A DNA stretch of 64,000 nucleotides, from contig OX485806.1 in the NCBI GenBank assembly GCA_950295325.1, positions 18,662,001 to 18,726,000 of the forward strand. Reading direction: 5' to 3'. The notes under the pieces are model-generated. The model did not search any database. It had not been told where the DNA came from and was given only the letters and a program-made list of their open reading frames with translations. Source of the DNA: Polytrichum commune. Taxonomy: Eukaryota; Streptophyta; Polytrichopsida; Polytrichales; Polytrichaceae. The translations under genes were made by a program, and so were the position numbers. Position 1 is the stretch's first letter; each line of letters begins with the position of its first letter. This document shows, piece by piece, positions 11,610-23,170 of the stretch.

Positions 11610-13600
11610 TAATCGAAGCTCAAACTATTTTGCAGGGTGCGAAGTGTGACAATAGGGTAATACACCTTAGCTTGATTGAGATGAAACATTAGAATATTTT
11701 TGGATGCGGAATTGTTAGTCACATATAAATCTATGCTAATGGATGAGGTGGTAAAAAAGTGACGAAATGGATTCGTTTTTGTCTGGAGATTCTTCCTTAC
11801 CCACAAGCTCCAATTTGCCATTCTTGTGTTATGCCTTGATGGTGCACCCTTGGTATCATCGAATCCTATGGAACAATGTGTGATTTGAATTGTAGGATTT
11901 GTTTGTATTTAAGGCATGTGAGGCTAGTTCCCGGCTAGCTTGGCTCACTCATCCTAATAAGACAAGCTAGAAATCTAGTCTTTAATAGCCTGCCTTGCTT
12001 TTTGAGTGTGATAATCTAAGCATTAAAAAAAAACATTGATGAATATTTGCATAAGTTCCCAAACTCGCATTCTAGCTAACACAATGCGACTTTGGTGCTA
12101 GAACATTATGGATAACGCTATTGAATGATGTAAATTGAAAGATTTTTTTATAATTTAGATATGATGTCGGCCTTACATGATTAATCTTGATTGAACACCT
12201 ATACCTATTTGAGTGATCCTTTATCTCAAGGTTTTTTATAGAAGAGCTTGACAACCTAAAAGAATCAACATGTTACTAAATTACTAACATGTTCAATCTC
12301 ATATTAAATATGAGATTGACCTATATTGTTGGGAGGGCCCGACTCTATTGCCTTGGCAAAGTTGGATCCATAATCAACCATTTTACGTATAATGTTGACC
12401 AATGATGCACACTTATCAATTATGACATCACACCATCACTTAATGAAAAACAAGATTATTATTGTGCCTTCCATGATTGTTACATCGCAACTTTGATTCG
12501 AAATTTTGAATTACAACATGCAAGATGTGGAATTGCTAAACACAATTGTCAAATTGATCCAACCAACAAATTTGATCCAACCAACATTTAGGACCACATT
12601 GAAGCATGAGACCCTCCACAATATAACATCATAGGTGAATAACTATTGATGCCACTCATCCTAAATGACCTCTAGATCCACATATCAACACGAATTTCAT
12701 AACAATTATAGTATATTGAACTACAAAATTTGCCTTGTAAACCTAGAATTTGATCGTATGCAATTGACAACTTATAGTTGACAGATCCAAAAGCCTAATG
12801 AAATATGATCTTAGCCAATGTTGAATGATTTATTAGGTCAAATGTTGAGTCACTACATAAAACATATAAAACCCTACAGTAACAACATTGACTCCACATC
12901 AATTGATGGTCAACCGGATTTGGTTGAGGTTGGAGTATGTGCTGAAAGTAATTATACCATTCTACTCTCGATTACACTTAACAATCTTGGTAGATACTTT
13001 GAGAACGTTTCAAGAATAAATAGGATCTTCACTTCCACCTTCCATAACTTTTGCATCTGAATTCCGATTTTCAAAATTCAAATGACAATTCACGTGGCTA
13101 ATTGGATGACACAAGATCCAATTCAACAGCAAGAAGTTGTGTGAGGATTATCGAGTTGGAAGTCCCCACAATAGGGCCACACCATATTGCCCAATTGAGT
13201 ACTAGTGCCCTTGGTTTTGCGCCAAACCCATATCTTTTTGGTGGATGCGACACAATATTTGGTAGCCCATGGAAAATTATGCACTTGTTGTCATTCAAGA
13301 TGTCATGTAGATATTTAGTCCATTTAAATTTCTTTGATCCCTCACGATTTAGGCCTTCAAGGTGTAATGACAGGTCAAGGGCCCTCAATCTGTAGTGTAA
13401 AGTGGCTCTTAGTGTCACCCATGTATGCGATTTTACTTACAATGACACTACCTAAGGTAAGCAGTCTTTAAATCGATACCCCTAGGGGTTTTGTTGAAAA
13501 TCTGTTTCTTACCATTTTTAGAATTTTGAAGTTTAACCTAGGTAAGCAAATGGGTTCAAAATGTGATCATCAAATAATATTTTGAAAAATATTTTTGGTA
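11610..13600. repeat. Diverged repeat copies
   Basis: 11880-12900 is a third copy of the 2.2-4.07 kb block (GCTAGCTTGGCTCACTCATC, GTGACCTATACCTATTTGAG-like). 13100-13480 carries TTGGAAGTCCCCACAATAGG and a GGGCCCTCAATCTGTAG segment seen in other repeats. Open frames on both strands at 13098-13418 overlap these repeats and are not conserved. Confidence 0.5.
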
Positions 13601-13607
13601 GACCCCA

Positions 13608-14524
13608 ATAAAGGAGGGGCAGGAGAATGGAGAATATTGAATGGGAATCTGTTGTGCATGCAGGGCATGGACTTCACCACCGGCAAGCTTCGGTCTCTGG
13701 TGTGCAAGTGGCAGAGTCTGATCGAGGCTCATGTTGACGTGAAGACCACGGACAACTACATGCTTCGCATTTTTTGCATTGCATTCACGAAGAAGAGGCC
13801 CAACCAGATCAAGCGAACATGTTACGCACAGAGCAGCCAAATTCGTCAGGTACGATTATCACATGGGATGCCATTGAGAGTTTTGGGAACCAAGCCACAT
13901 AGAATATGAAGGATGATGAGCAATTGTTACCGAATACTTCTCGTCCAGAACAATGAATGCAGTAGAGGAATGTTTGGTCTGGGATTTATGTTAGGGTTAG
14001 GTGTGAACCATGTGAATGAGTATATGACGCAAATGTGAAGTCCACGGCCTGAATTGCAGGCCAGGTGAAAGATGAGAGAAATCATTGTGCGTGCAGCTCA
14101 AGTCGCAGACGTGTGACTTGAAGGAGTTGGTGGCGAAATTCATTCTGGAGGTGATTGGAAAAGAGATTGAGAAGGCGACACAAGGAATCTACCCACTCCA
14201 GAACGATTGCATCAGGAAGGTTAAGATTCTGGAGGCACCCAAATTCGACCTCATGAAGCTGATGGAGGTGAGTAAAAGGCATGAGGAAAGGCCATGCTCA
14301 AATTCTGAACAAGTAAAGTTTTGCTGGAGTGCTGATGTGGTAGTTGCAGTGCGGGTATCTAGTTGCGAATATGGAGCAACGTGCTAACATGTACTTATTT
14401 GAGTGCACAGGTACACGGTGATTACAGCGAGGAGGTTGGAGCCAAGATTGATAGGCCAGTGGTGGGAGATGATGCAGAGCCTGATGCTGCTGAGGCTATG
14501 CCCGTCCCGGAGCTTAGATTTTAG
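13608..14524 (+). pseudogene. Truncated eS1 pseudogene (exons 3-5)
   Basis: Exon 3 (13664-13849) is intact for 62 codons but carries [10 protein letters not shown] to [10 protein letters not shown] changes. Exon 4 (14060-14267) has CGA to TGA at its third codon and a net 7-base insertion, so its frame is broken. Exon 5 (14411-14524) has lost one C near its end and reads through to a different stop (VPELRF). Introns and splice sites are retained, so this is a DNA-level duplication, not a retrocopy. Homology begins inside intron 2 at about 13608; exons 1 and 2 are absent. It is inverted relative to the functional gene. Confidence 0.92.
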
Positions 14525-15475
14525 TGTGCAGTCTGACGAGATGTCCAATTGATAGGCAATATGTGGGATGCAACTAGTTGAGTTTGCAGTGGTCCTAGAG
14601 GATGACGGGATTTCCTTGTTTGAATACAGAATTTGATGCTTCAATGAAGTACACCAATTTTCAACATTGGAGTCTAGAGATGTTGTGAAAATGTCTTCGT
14701 TCAGTTCCACATTCTCTAATGATCTTTACCGTATTTTGTGCGGTGGGATCCCTCCATTACGAGGAACCCAATTACAAGGTTAGCTGTGGAGTGGCCATGA
14801 GTGTGATTTGATGTGGATTCCATTGTGGGGTCATATAATGGTTTTGAGATGTGGTGCGTCTGGGATTACATTGTTTTCATGCAAGAGATTGGTCTCGAAA
14901 AATTCTTTTGACTAATTTGGTGTTGTGACTTCTGTTGCTAGGTTTTAAGTTGTCATCTTAGAAACTTGAGTACTGAAAACTTCAGGACGCATAGGTAGAA
15001 GAGGTTTGTGGAATGGGATGGTGTATATAGGAATCTCTTTTCGATCGTGCACCGTGAGATTGGAGAGTTTGACAATTGAAGCACATTGATGCAATCAATG
15101 GTCCAAATTTATGCAAGCATCAATCTCAATTTGAATTGGACCTCTTCTAGCTTCTGCATTTTGTCAGGAATTTTGAAACATGGAAGCATAATCTTCAGGA
15201 TTGAAAACCAGATGAGCCAACTCTTGATCCAATCCCATGAACAAAATCGTCCATAAACTGTCTCATCCCGTTAGCAATTGTGAATCATGAATTTTGCCTC
15301 AGTTAAAGATGTTTCTGGTCTGTTTCTCCTTGCCCGGACTTGGTCATTCGAAAGTTAGGAGCCATATGACAATACATGAAACTGTACTATAATTTTATAT
15401 TTTATTAAATGAAATCCAATCAACTCTATAAGTAATACATTGTACTCCAAGCTCCAAACCTGGAAGATACATATA
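14525..15475 (+). repeat. 3' flank of the eS1 pseudogene
   Basis: This is gene-free DNA homologous in reverse orientation to the U, V and W blocks at 43.1-45.4 kb. Shared landmarks are the GAGGAACCCAATTACA-like segment, the run before TTGGTCTCGAAAAATTC, and the end at GAGTTGATTGGATTTC (read on the other strand). It is single copy here and so represents the unexpanded arrangement. Confidence 0.75.
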
Positions 15476-16600
15476 CATATTCGCACTAATTGGAATTATG
15501 AAAGATTGCTTGAATAAAACCACCCATAAGTTTGCTGCTTGTTTTGGCAGAATATGATAAATTTCAAGAATCAAACTCAGTTTTCACCCGGGGTAACAAC
15601 TATATCACATAGTAATATTGGAACATGGCACAATGTTTTTCAAAGCAATGAATAACTGCAAAGAATTTAGATACATAATCTTCAAATTATGAAATAAAAA
15701 TTTACAAGTTGATTCTAGACTTCAATGTTTAGTCTTATAATGACATTAAGATTCACAATTGCGGAAGCCTTGTGGTAAAAGGCCTTCACAATAGATACAT
15801 GATCTTCACATTAGGTATAGACCTCAGGTTATAATCTAAATAATTTGTTTACAAATTCTAGTAGATAAATACAAATCATAAGGGTTGGGATGATTGTATT
15901 ATAGACAGTCCCCTTGGGCCCTCCACATAGTACATATTTAATTCTGTTTTCTTGAACTATTATTATATGCACATATATTCAGAAACAATTAAATATTAGA
16001 AAGCGCTCAACTAACACACTATAACAGTTCACATAAAGTTGTGAAAAAAGACGTTGTGCTATGTATTTGCACTTGTTTGATAGGATTATTGATAATTATT
16101 CACTTCAGACTAGTTGCTACCTTGGGGGTTTCCATTGTGACTAGAAATATAACGGTTCCACAAGTAACCTACAAATAGAGGACCCCCACCAAGATATGTG
16201 GCCCTATTGCGGACACTTCCAACTTAACAAACACTCTCTCGGTGTTAAATTATATGCGTGGAAATTATCTCATCCAGTAAACATTGCAAATGACATCCAG
16301 ATTGCCCTTTCAAGATTTAAAACTAGGGTTCGGATGAAAGCATTATGAGAGAGAATGTGAATACTTTGTTTGATTCTTTAAGCGATCGCATAGGCCCTCC
16401 CACTTGCCAATTACCATTCCACCACCTAAATTAGTCAACATACTATGAGCACATAATGTAATGTCATTGTAACAAGTGTCTTTTTGGTTGTCCATTCTTA
16501 ATTGCATTGATATGACATACGATAAGGTTATCAACCCACGGTAATTTATTGCCATTCGCCACTATTTTCCAATATATAGTACCATGATCTCCATATATAG
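15476..16600. repeat. Unrecognised DNA, then a reversed MITE
   Basis: 15476-16160 shows no feature. 16170-16560 is a reverse-orientation GGACAC-family MITE remnant starting AAGATATGTGGCCCTATTG. Confidence 0.5.
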
Positions 16601-16615
16601 TAGTAATGGGAAAAT

Positions 16616-16954
16616 CTTGGGGGGGGTAGTCATTGGTTGGAGTAGCAATATACGTGCGAACAAATGATAGGGTATTTTAAAAACATGGGGGCAAAAAATT
16701 ATAATTGGACTTAAGAGTAATATAGGGTATCAAAAATGGCACTGGACATCTTTAAAGTACTATAGGGTATGGAATAATAGGTAATTTCGAATTATAAGTA
16801 ATGCAAGCCATTTTTATATTAACCCAAAGTAGAAATTTACATAATGATAGCATGTGAAAAAAAAAAGAGAATTGAAAGTAATACCCCCCTATAAAATAGT
16901 GGTTGTTCGCACCTATATCCTTAACTTTTTAACACACTGCCCCCCCCCCCCGAG
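16616..16954 (+). mobile_element. G-tract-ended transposon, copy 1
   Basis: The element starts CTTGGGGGGGGTAGTC and ends CACTG followed by a run of twelve C and GAG. It is flanked on both sides by GGGAAAAT (16608-16615 and 16955-16962), an 8-bp target duplication. It is 339 bases long with no coding capacity. The copy at 51.76 kb is the same length, inverted, and nearly identical. Confidence 0.88.
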
Positions 16955-17489
16955 GGGAAAATGAACTTTTATGTTAACAGATGAATAAACAAGGTTACAA
17001 GTTAATGTGATCGACTCATTTGGACCCAAGGTAATTTGCATGGGGAAAGAGGCATGTAACTTATCTCGCAAACCTTGGCAACCTCATTGCACATGTACTT
17101 AATTGCACTCGTATGAGCCTGCACAGTTGCCATGTTGGTCATCCAAATCTAGATGTCGATACCAATGTTGGACCACTATATATAGGTGAATGCATGGTAC
17201 CAATAATCAACATCATACACGGTTCAAAGAACCTACTCATGGATATCAAAATTGAAACGCCTCTTAAATATTAATATTTGGTGGGTATGTGAAGGTGAGA
17301 GAATCTTTGTATACCCAGGTCATTATTTGGGTCAACACCATCTTAAACCATATTGATACTAGGGTGACTTTACCTAGGCATGAAAGTTCTTGCATGATAT
17401 ACAAACCCAAATGGTATTGAAAACAAAAATACCATCACATTCCCATACCCTCCTGGTATCAAAAAGTGTGAAATCCTCATACTACATAC

Positions 17490-17830
17490 CCAAATGGTCT
17501 GAAAACAAGAGAATAGCAAGTCCAATACTGGTTGATACCTTCGGGCGGCTGTTGTTGTCCATGTTCGACAAAAGCATTGACAAGTGAATAAGAAGCAGCT
17601 TTGCTAAGATTGTGTGGGACTCACTTGGAGGGAGTGGTCCTCCCAGTTTCAGGTTGGCTGCTGTGTCGGTGACACCTAGGAAGTTTTAAGTCACAAATTA
17701 TGCGGTGTCACGTGGGACAGTGTCCCCATGGGAGCATCAACAGTAATTGATGGAACTGTATCACATAACTGAATCGCGTCCTCGAGTCTCCGCCGCTCAC
17801 CACGTCACTAGATTCGGAGCCGTCACGATG
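17490..17830 (-). pseudogene. Decayed unknown gene-like segment, copy 2
   Basis: Read in reverse it shares CATCGTGACGGCTCCGAATC, GTGAGTCCCACACAATCTTA and GCTTTTGTCGAACATGGACA with the other two copies. The middle differs and contains its own insert. A possible donor site (CAAGTGAGTCCC) is conserved in this copy and at 35.75 kb. No full reading frame. Confidence 0.45.
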
Positions 17831-18514
17831 GGTAGTTAGTTATTTTGGTGGCTTGTGAACAAAATAAGCAGCAAATATTGTTGTGGACAAGGGAACTCTT
17901 GAACAAGATAGGGTCAACGGGCTTCAACATCACGCTAGTAGCTAATATCAATGTTCATTTGTTTTGTTTTTTATTTTCTTCTACAGGAGCAAGCTTGAAA
18001 AGCACCGACTGTGTGAAGAACTTCACTAAGGTAGGTAGGTATGTGGTTGTAGAATAGGCACTTTCGACTTGTTAGTCCATGTACAATTTCTTGCCATTGG
18101 CTTAGATCGAAGGTTTTGTCACCTGGTGGTGAGCGGTTGTGAATCACATAGATTGTCATTTGAAGTTTGAGAATCGAAGTTGAGATGCGCAAGTTATGGG
18201 AGGTGAATGTGAAGATTGTCATTTCTCTCTAATTGATCGCATAGGTCTTGCCGTTTTCGTTAACTGCAATGAAAATAGAATTGTTCATTTCATTTGCGCA
18301 TATAATCCAATTTTGTACAATGTGTTACACATATTTGTACGGTGTTCTTGGATCTTGGTTTTAAAGTGTACGATGAGGGCCCCTTAAAGTTTCTCAAAGA
18401 AGGGGTTCATGTTATACAACCTTTCCTTATTAACCCCTTTCCCACCTCCCCCAATGGTTCACATGTATTCATTTATGAAGTAATATGTGTCACTTCCTAT
18501 GTCATACTTCCATG

Positions 18515-18801
18515 CTGGGGGGGTTCACTGGCAAAAAATCGTAGAACAACGTGCGATAAAAAATAGCATCTAATATGTTCATTGTAGATCAATTTTGTAA
18601 AAAAATTACATATAATATAGGGGGTTTTAAAATAATGAAAAAGGATTACATGTAAAATACCATCACATGTAAAATACCGTCACACCTTTATTTTGAGAAA
18701 TACCATACCTTATAATCTTTTCTGCAAGGTAAATAGCCCCCCAATAAATAGGTCCCGAACACACGTGTATGCAAAATATAAGAGGGAGTGAACCCCCCGA
18801 G
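18515..18801. mobile_element. G-tract-ended transposon, variant
   Basis: It begins CTGGGGGGGTTCACT and ends AGTGAACCCCCCGAG, so the ends are inverted copies. CTTCCATG occurs on both sides (18507-18514 and 18802-18809). Its interior differs from the 339-bp copies, but the terminal rule (CTnGGGGGG...CCCCCCGAG, 8-bp duplication) is the same. It is 287 bases long and non-coding. Confidence 0.85.
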
Positions 18802-19400
18802 CTTCCATGGGCAGGGCACTCTATAGGATTTTTCAGCACCATGTGCATGGGAGGGGTATTTGTTTAGGGGCTATTTACCTCTAGGGCATAAATTAAACGT
18901 TCCCTTTAATTGCTTAATTCTTTAAAAACCACCTACTTGTTTGCACCCTACCATTATTTATATTTCCCATGCTTATGCAATTTATTGTAGTTTATATTCC
19001 TTTTAAGTAATAAAAAAAGTAATCCATGTCCACACATACCATTTCATATATACAATAACCTTGTTCATACATATTATTACAAACACGGTTCCATACAAGC
19101 CATCCTTGGAAACTTGTGCTTGAGAATCATTTTACAGAGCACAACAACACCATCTGGCCAAATAATACAATCCCGGACCAAATCATTCATTCCCATGTGT
19201 TTACACCTTGGACCCTAGACCCTAAGATCCTAAAATTCGACCCCTATATCAATTCTACTAAAAAGTAATGGCCCTCATTTTATACCCATCTACTTTACTT
19301 GTAGTCGTATGGTCTATGTTTAATAGACCCTTCATTATTTTGAATTCCTTCATAATTTCTAATTTAGATGAATTTAATCCTCTCCATATTACTATAGAGA

Positions 19401-20044
19401 ATGAGATCGTTGGACAAGCACCTCACAGATGAAATTGAAGTTCGCTCTCCTTGTTTAATTTCAAGCTTCTGGAAACTGCATATCCAAGACTGGCACTACA
19501 GATGCTCCGTGTGCATAACATCGGCCGATCCACCTCCACACAGGCAGGCTTCAAATATTCTGAAGCTAACCCTTGACGAGAATGGAGGTTTTGCTGGGAT
19601 TCCAACGGCCACCATGGCAACCGTAGTCAGAGCATTCTTCCCCAAAAGCTCTGCCGTCTCTCATTGTTCCAGCCTCTCAAGAAGTGCTGCTGCTCCCCAG
19701 CGTCAAGTTTCCATCAAAGAGCGAGTGGCAGGGATGCTGCACTTGACTCACAGACTCAGCCCATTCCACGAGCTGCACTTGCCACGCTCGACTAACTTAG
19801 ACATGCAAGTTGGCAACTCGCCACACAACTCAGAGATTCAATGAACAAGATGCCTGCCGCTCGAGCTCTTCGGAAGGACATGGCCCGCCCGTCCAGTAAC
19901 GCACGGAACTGTGTCAGCAGCAATGGAGGCATCGGCCTCGACACTTATTGCAACAACGTACACATGTGCAATACCTTCACGAGCGGCCAGAGAAGGTGTA
20001 AATCGACTGTTTCTTCAGTTGTCGGAGATCCTGGGAATTTATAG
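19401..20044 (+). CDS. GC-rich gene-like segment, unknown product
   Basis: The region is much richer in G and C than its neighbours. An ATG at 19614 sits in an excellent context (GCCACCATGG) and opens 76 residues starting MATVVRAFFPKSSAVSHCSS. These are rich in Ser, Arg and Ala and low in acidic residues, like an organelle targeting peptide. The frame also extends upstream to 19401. It stops at 19844, where a second frame opens by overlap (MNKMPAARALRKDMARP) and runs to 20044. This may be one frameshifted gene fragment or two exons. No family is recognised. Confidence 0.35.
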
Positions 20045-20960
20045 TGTTTGTTTCTCTGAGATTGTATAAAGATGAACATGGGACGAGCTCGCCTAATATC
20101 GAGAAAAAGTTGTACTTGACCAGGTGTTCATAAAACGGTTGAAAGATTTGTATCGAACAATACTTAGCAATTGAGTACAGTAAACTACTTGAAAGTCGTT
20201 CACACACGGGCTAGGGATTTGTGGTGTCTACGGAAACTCGTCCAACACAGTCAACTATAGTGTAACCTGCAAAGGGGCCTTTATTGACTGCAATTATGTA
20301 GAAATCTGGTATCAAGTAATAATGTCATTTGGCCCCTGGTGTCTCTAAGATTGGGTTCTTTACTAAGAATTCTTACAGCTGGGGGTTGGGCCAGTTTCTG
20401 GGGAGATTTTTGGGCATAATTGGTTGGTTCTCCCCGTTCATAGGGCTAGGCATGTCATTTGTAAAAGAAATGACACTTCAAATCTCCTAAAACCTTAACA
20501 GGCTGGTCATAGGGTGTTTCATGTAAATCCAACCTTCCTGCAATTAGGAGGTTGTCTTTATTGGTTTTGTTCCAAACTTGGGATTGACTGGCATTTGGGG
20601 TCTCTCTTAAACATGTATAAGTTTTGGAGAATTCCTAGTAGGGTGGATAACAGTTTAATAACAACATTCTTAGAGTTCTACTTAATTGATCAATATAAAA
20701 GTCTACTCATGCCTCCAATTTATGATATGAGCCAAGAATGTTAATTTTGTAACCTGGATATGTGTACTCTGACAACTTATGTTGGGATCATTTTAGAAAA
20801 TGGTTCTATGTTATATTTCTAGATAATTTGATATTATATTTGGATTTCCACATCCCGAATTAGCTTAGATATGTATATCATAAGGTTTGGTAAGCGAATC
20901 CCTTGCACTATCATATAAGCAATTGAAAGTTTAAGCAATATGCCAAAGTACCCAAGCTAC
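20045..20960. other. Unrecognised DNA with a short dispersed motif
   Basis: It contains GGGGAGATTTTTGGGCATAA near 20400, a segment also found at 32.64 kb and, reversed, at 57.01 kb. Otherwise AT-rich with no gene. Confidence 0.4.
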
Positions 20961-20966
20961 ATCAAG

Positions 20967-21316
20967 TAAGGTAGATGTGCCTAGTTTGGTTACTTATCTT
21001 AATGAGACACCTATATATTTAGTGATATATGGCTTGGCGTGGCTTTAAAAACGGATATCAAAGAGACATGTCTTTAAAAGAGAGTGGACCGCATGCTCAT
21101 AAGATAGTATAAACATAGTTGGGTAGACCTATAGGACCATTTAATGGACACAAGAATCTTCAATTTGATAATGAATAAGATATTCATTTGTGTTCCAAAA
21201 TTATGAGGGAAGTGGCTATGGCCTCAATGTAGACTTGCTAATTATCTTGTACTGCAACATATCCCAGGAGAGAGGGCTAGTTGGCAAGAGTAACCATTTA
21301 GGACACATCTACCTTA
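20967..21316. mobile_element. MITE with TAAGGTAGATGTG ends
   Basis: The left end TAAGGTAGATGTGCCTA and the reversed right end TAAGGTAGATGTGTCCTA match for their first 13 bases. The middle shares AGACATGTCTTTAAAAGAG and AATTATGAGGGAAGTGGC with the copies in the membrane-protein introns. Confidence 0.75.
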
Positions 21317-21844
21317 TGTGAATGAGTGTGAACAATATCATTGTGTGCCACATGGCAACAATCAAGAGGGTGTCAATGTGCGGTGCACCAACTATTATCA
21401 AAGTATCACCAACAATTTTGAATTTCATTTTTATTAGTTGTATAATTCACACTAATATGCATACTCAACATAATATCATTATATTCGTTAATTTGAGACT
21501 TTCTCTTGTCTCAAATTAATATATGAACCACAACAACATGGTCTAATGTTTGGGTCGTCCTACCTAAACCATCTTGATCCAAGTTCTTAATTGGGTTCTT
21601 GATGTGAACTCCCGCTTCAAAGTATTTGCATCTTACAACATTCACCAATATCTGTGTGATTTTATCCATGTTCTTATATTTGTAATTGTCTCAAAATGCC
21701 GAAAAAATCCCAAATCAACGAATATAGTGATTAATCAATTATTGTGTTGTTTACCTTGTACTTGTAGGTGTTGATATATCTAAAAAAAACAATTCCAGGC
21801 TCTATATCTAGTGTTCAATGTTTTCACCTTCCATGTTAGTAGAT

Positions 21845-22223
21845 AGGGCCTGTGGGTGTTGATTGATCGTTTTCATGTTCTCCAACCTCTACCGATTAGA
21901 TTTACATAACAAAACTCGTGTTGTATAATTAGCACATCTACAATAAAACATCTACAAATTTGGACTGAAAACATGTCTTCCCTCATATACTTAGATTTAT
22001 TGGAAGTGCATGTTTGTTGATTTCTTGAATGGATACATAGGTCCTCACAATTATGTTCATTATTGAGTGTAGAGAGGTTATTAATATAACGAGACATTGT
22101 CCAATCTCTTTTAAACATGCGTCATTATGATGTTTACTCTTTGATCCTCACCAAATCACATACCAATCAAATATATTAGGGGTCCGATTAAGAAAGGAAG
22201 CCACTTCAGATCCATCTACCGTA
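21845..22223 (+). mobile_element. MITE, same family as 9.29 kb
   Basis: It is homologous to 9289-9633 along its length: TGTGGGTGTT start, AACAAAACTCGTGTTGTAT, GCATGTTTGTTGATTTCTTG, TTGATCCTCACCAAATCACA, and end at CCATCTACCGTA. Its terminal repeats are partly mutated. Confidence 0.7.
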
Positions 22224-22412
22224 CTGTGAATGTTTACCCCATTCTAAGCCATGTAGAATGAATATTGGGTACTCTATGAGCTAGGCTACAGAGAAAAGGC
22301 TTAAATACTTCAATATTTTCAAAAGGCCCTAGAAGCTCTTAAAAAGTTTATAATACTATAAGTATACCAAAGACTAAAAGCCTTTAGGCTTCCAAGTTTG
22401 CCTCAGTATATT

Positions 22413-23170
22413 TGTTACGAACCTCTCACCAGTGGGCAATTTGTTTCTTGACAACAAAATCTCAAAGTAAAGAATTGAAACAAACACCAATTTTATTTCT
22501 TCTTCTAAGTACAAACCACAACCAAATAAAGTTTGGTCAACGAAGCTCTACCACCCGACCATAGGAGAGAGACAAAAAAAATCCTCTCTCCTTCCCCGAG
22601 CTTCCTCTTATGCCGAAGCACTAACTTTTACTTTCTATATTTACATATAGTAAAAGTATTCTATTCATAGCTCTATCTCATAGTTCTACTATGAATCTTC
22701 TATCTTTGGTTCTTCTAGAACCTTCTTTCAGCTCTTATCTCAATTTCATTCTTCCAATTGGAACTGTCTAATTCCAATTGGATTCATCCATTCTTCTTTC
22801 TAGTTGGAACTGTCTAATTCCAACTTGGTTCATCCAATCTTTCTCTTAGTTGGAACTGTCTAATTCCAACTAGTCAATCTTCTAGTTGGAACTGTCTAAT
22901 TCCAACTAGCTTTATCTATGGAGTGGTCTAACTCCTGTGCACCTCATTGAGAGTTGTCTAACTCACGTGCACATGTTCTCAATTGGAATGGTCTAGTTCC
23001 AATGCACTAAATGCGGAGCTGTCTGACTCCAGTGCACATGTTGTCAATCTGGAGTTGTCTTACTCCTTTCCATTCATCCTCAACTGAGAGTTGTCTAGCT
23101 CTCATTTTTCTCTGCTTACACATTGGCACATGTAGTTAGAATATTCCTTAATAATTCTAGTTACATTACA
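22413..23170 (-). mobile_element. Probable solo LTR
   Basis: On the - strand it begins TGTAATGTAACTAG and ends GAGAGGTTCGTAACA, the TG...CA rule of plant LTRs. It is bounded by ATATT and ATATC, a near-perfect 5-bp duplication. The part toward 22413 resembles an R/U5 region (an AATAAA on the - strand near 22490, with a run ending ACTGGTGAGAGGTTCG). No primer-binding site or second LTR is adjacent, so it looks solo. The U3-like half holds the hairpin array. Confidence 0.5.
22754..23104. repeat. Array of hairpins with constant loop, changing stems
   Basis: Ten inverted repeats sit at 22754-22781, 22802-22825, 22847-22872, 22882-22909, 22920-22935, 22951-22964, 22982-23003, 23015-23030, 23051-23066 and 23085-23104. 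The loop is close to CTGTCTAA or TTGTCTAG each time. Stems change in a paired way: CCAATTGGAA, CTAGTTGGAA, GGAGT, GAGT, ATTGGAA, GGAG and TGAGAG, each matched by its complement. Two shorter relatives with TTCTA loops (CATAG/CTATG and GGTTC/GAACC) precede it near 22680-22730. No function is known to me. Confidence 0.85.

Larger units (their letters stand above)
16963..19400. other. Mostly unrecognised, apart from listed elements
   Basis: Outside the gene-like segment (17490-17830) and the G-tract element (18515-18801) I see only a short GGACAC-family remnant at about 18060-18340 and AT-rich DNA. Frames here are short and unconserved. Confidence 0.45.

Noticed and set aside
13098-13418. 106- and 97-residue frames on opposite strands
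   Set aside because: They lie in repeat DNA (GTCCCCACAATAGG family), are mutually antisense and match no family.
22754-23104. CRISPR-like array
   Set aside because: Units are short hairpins with varying arms and no fixed repeat or spacer length, in a plant nuclear genome.
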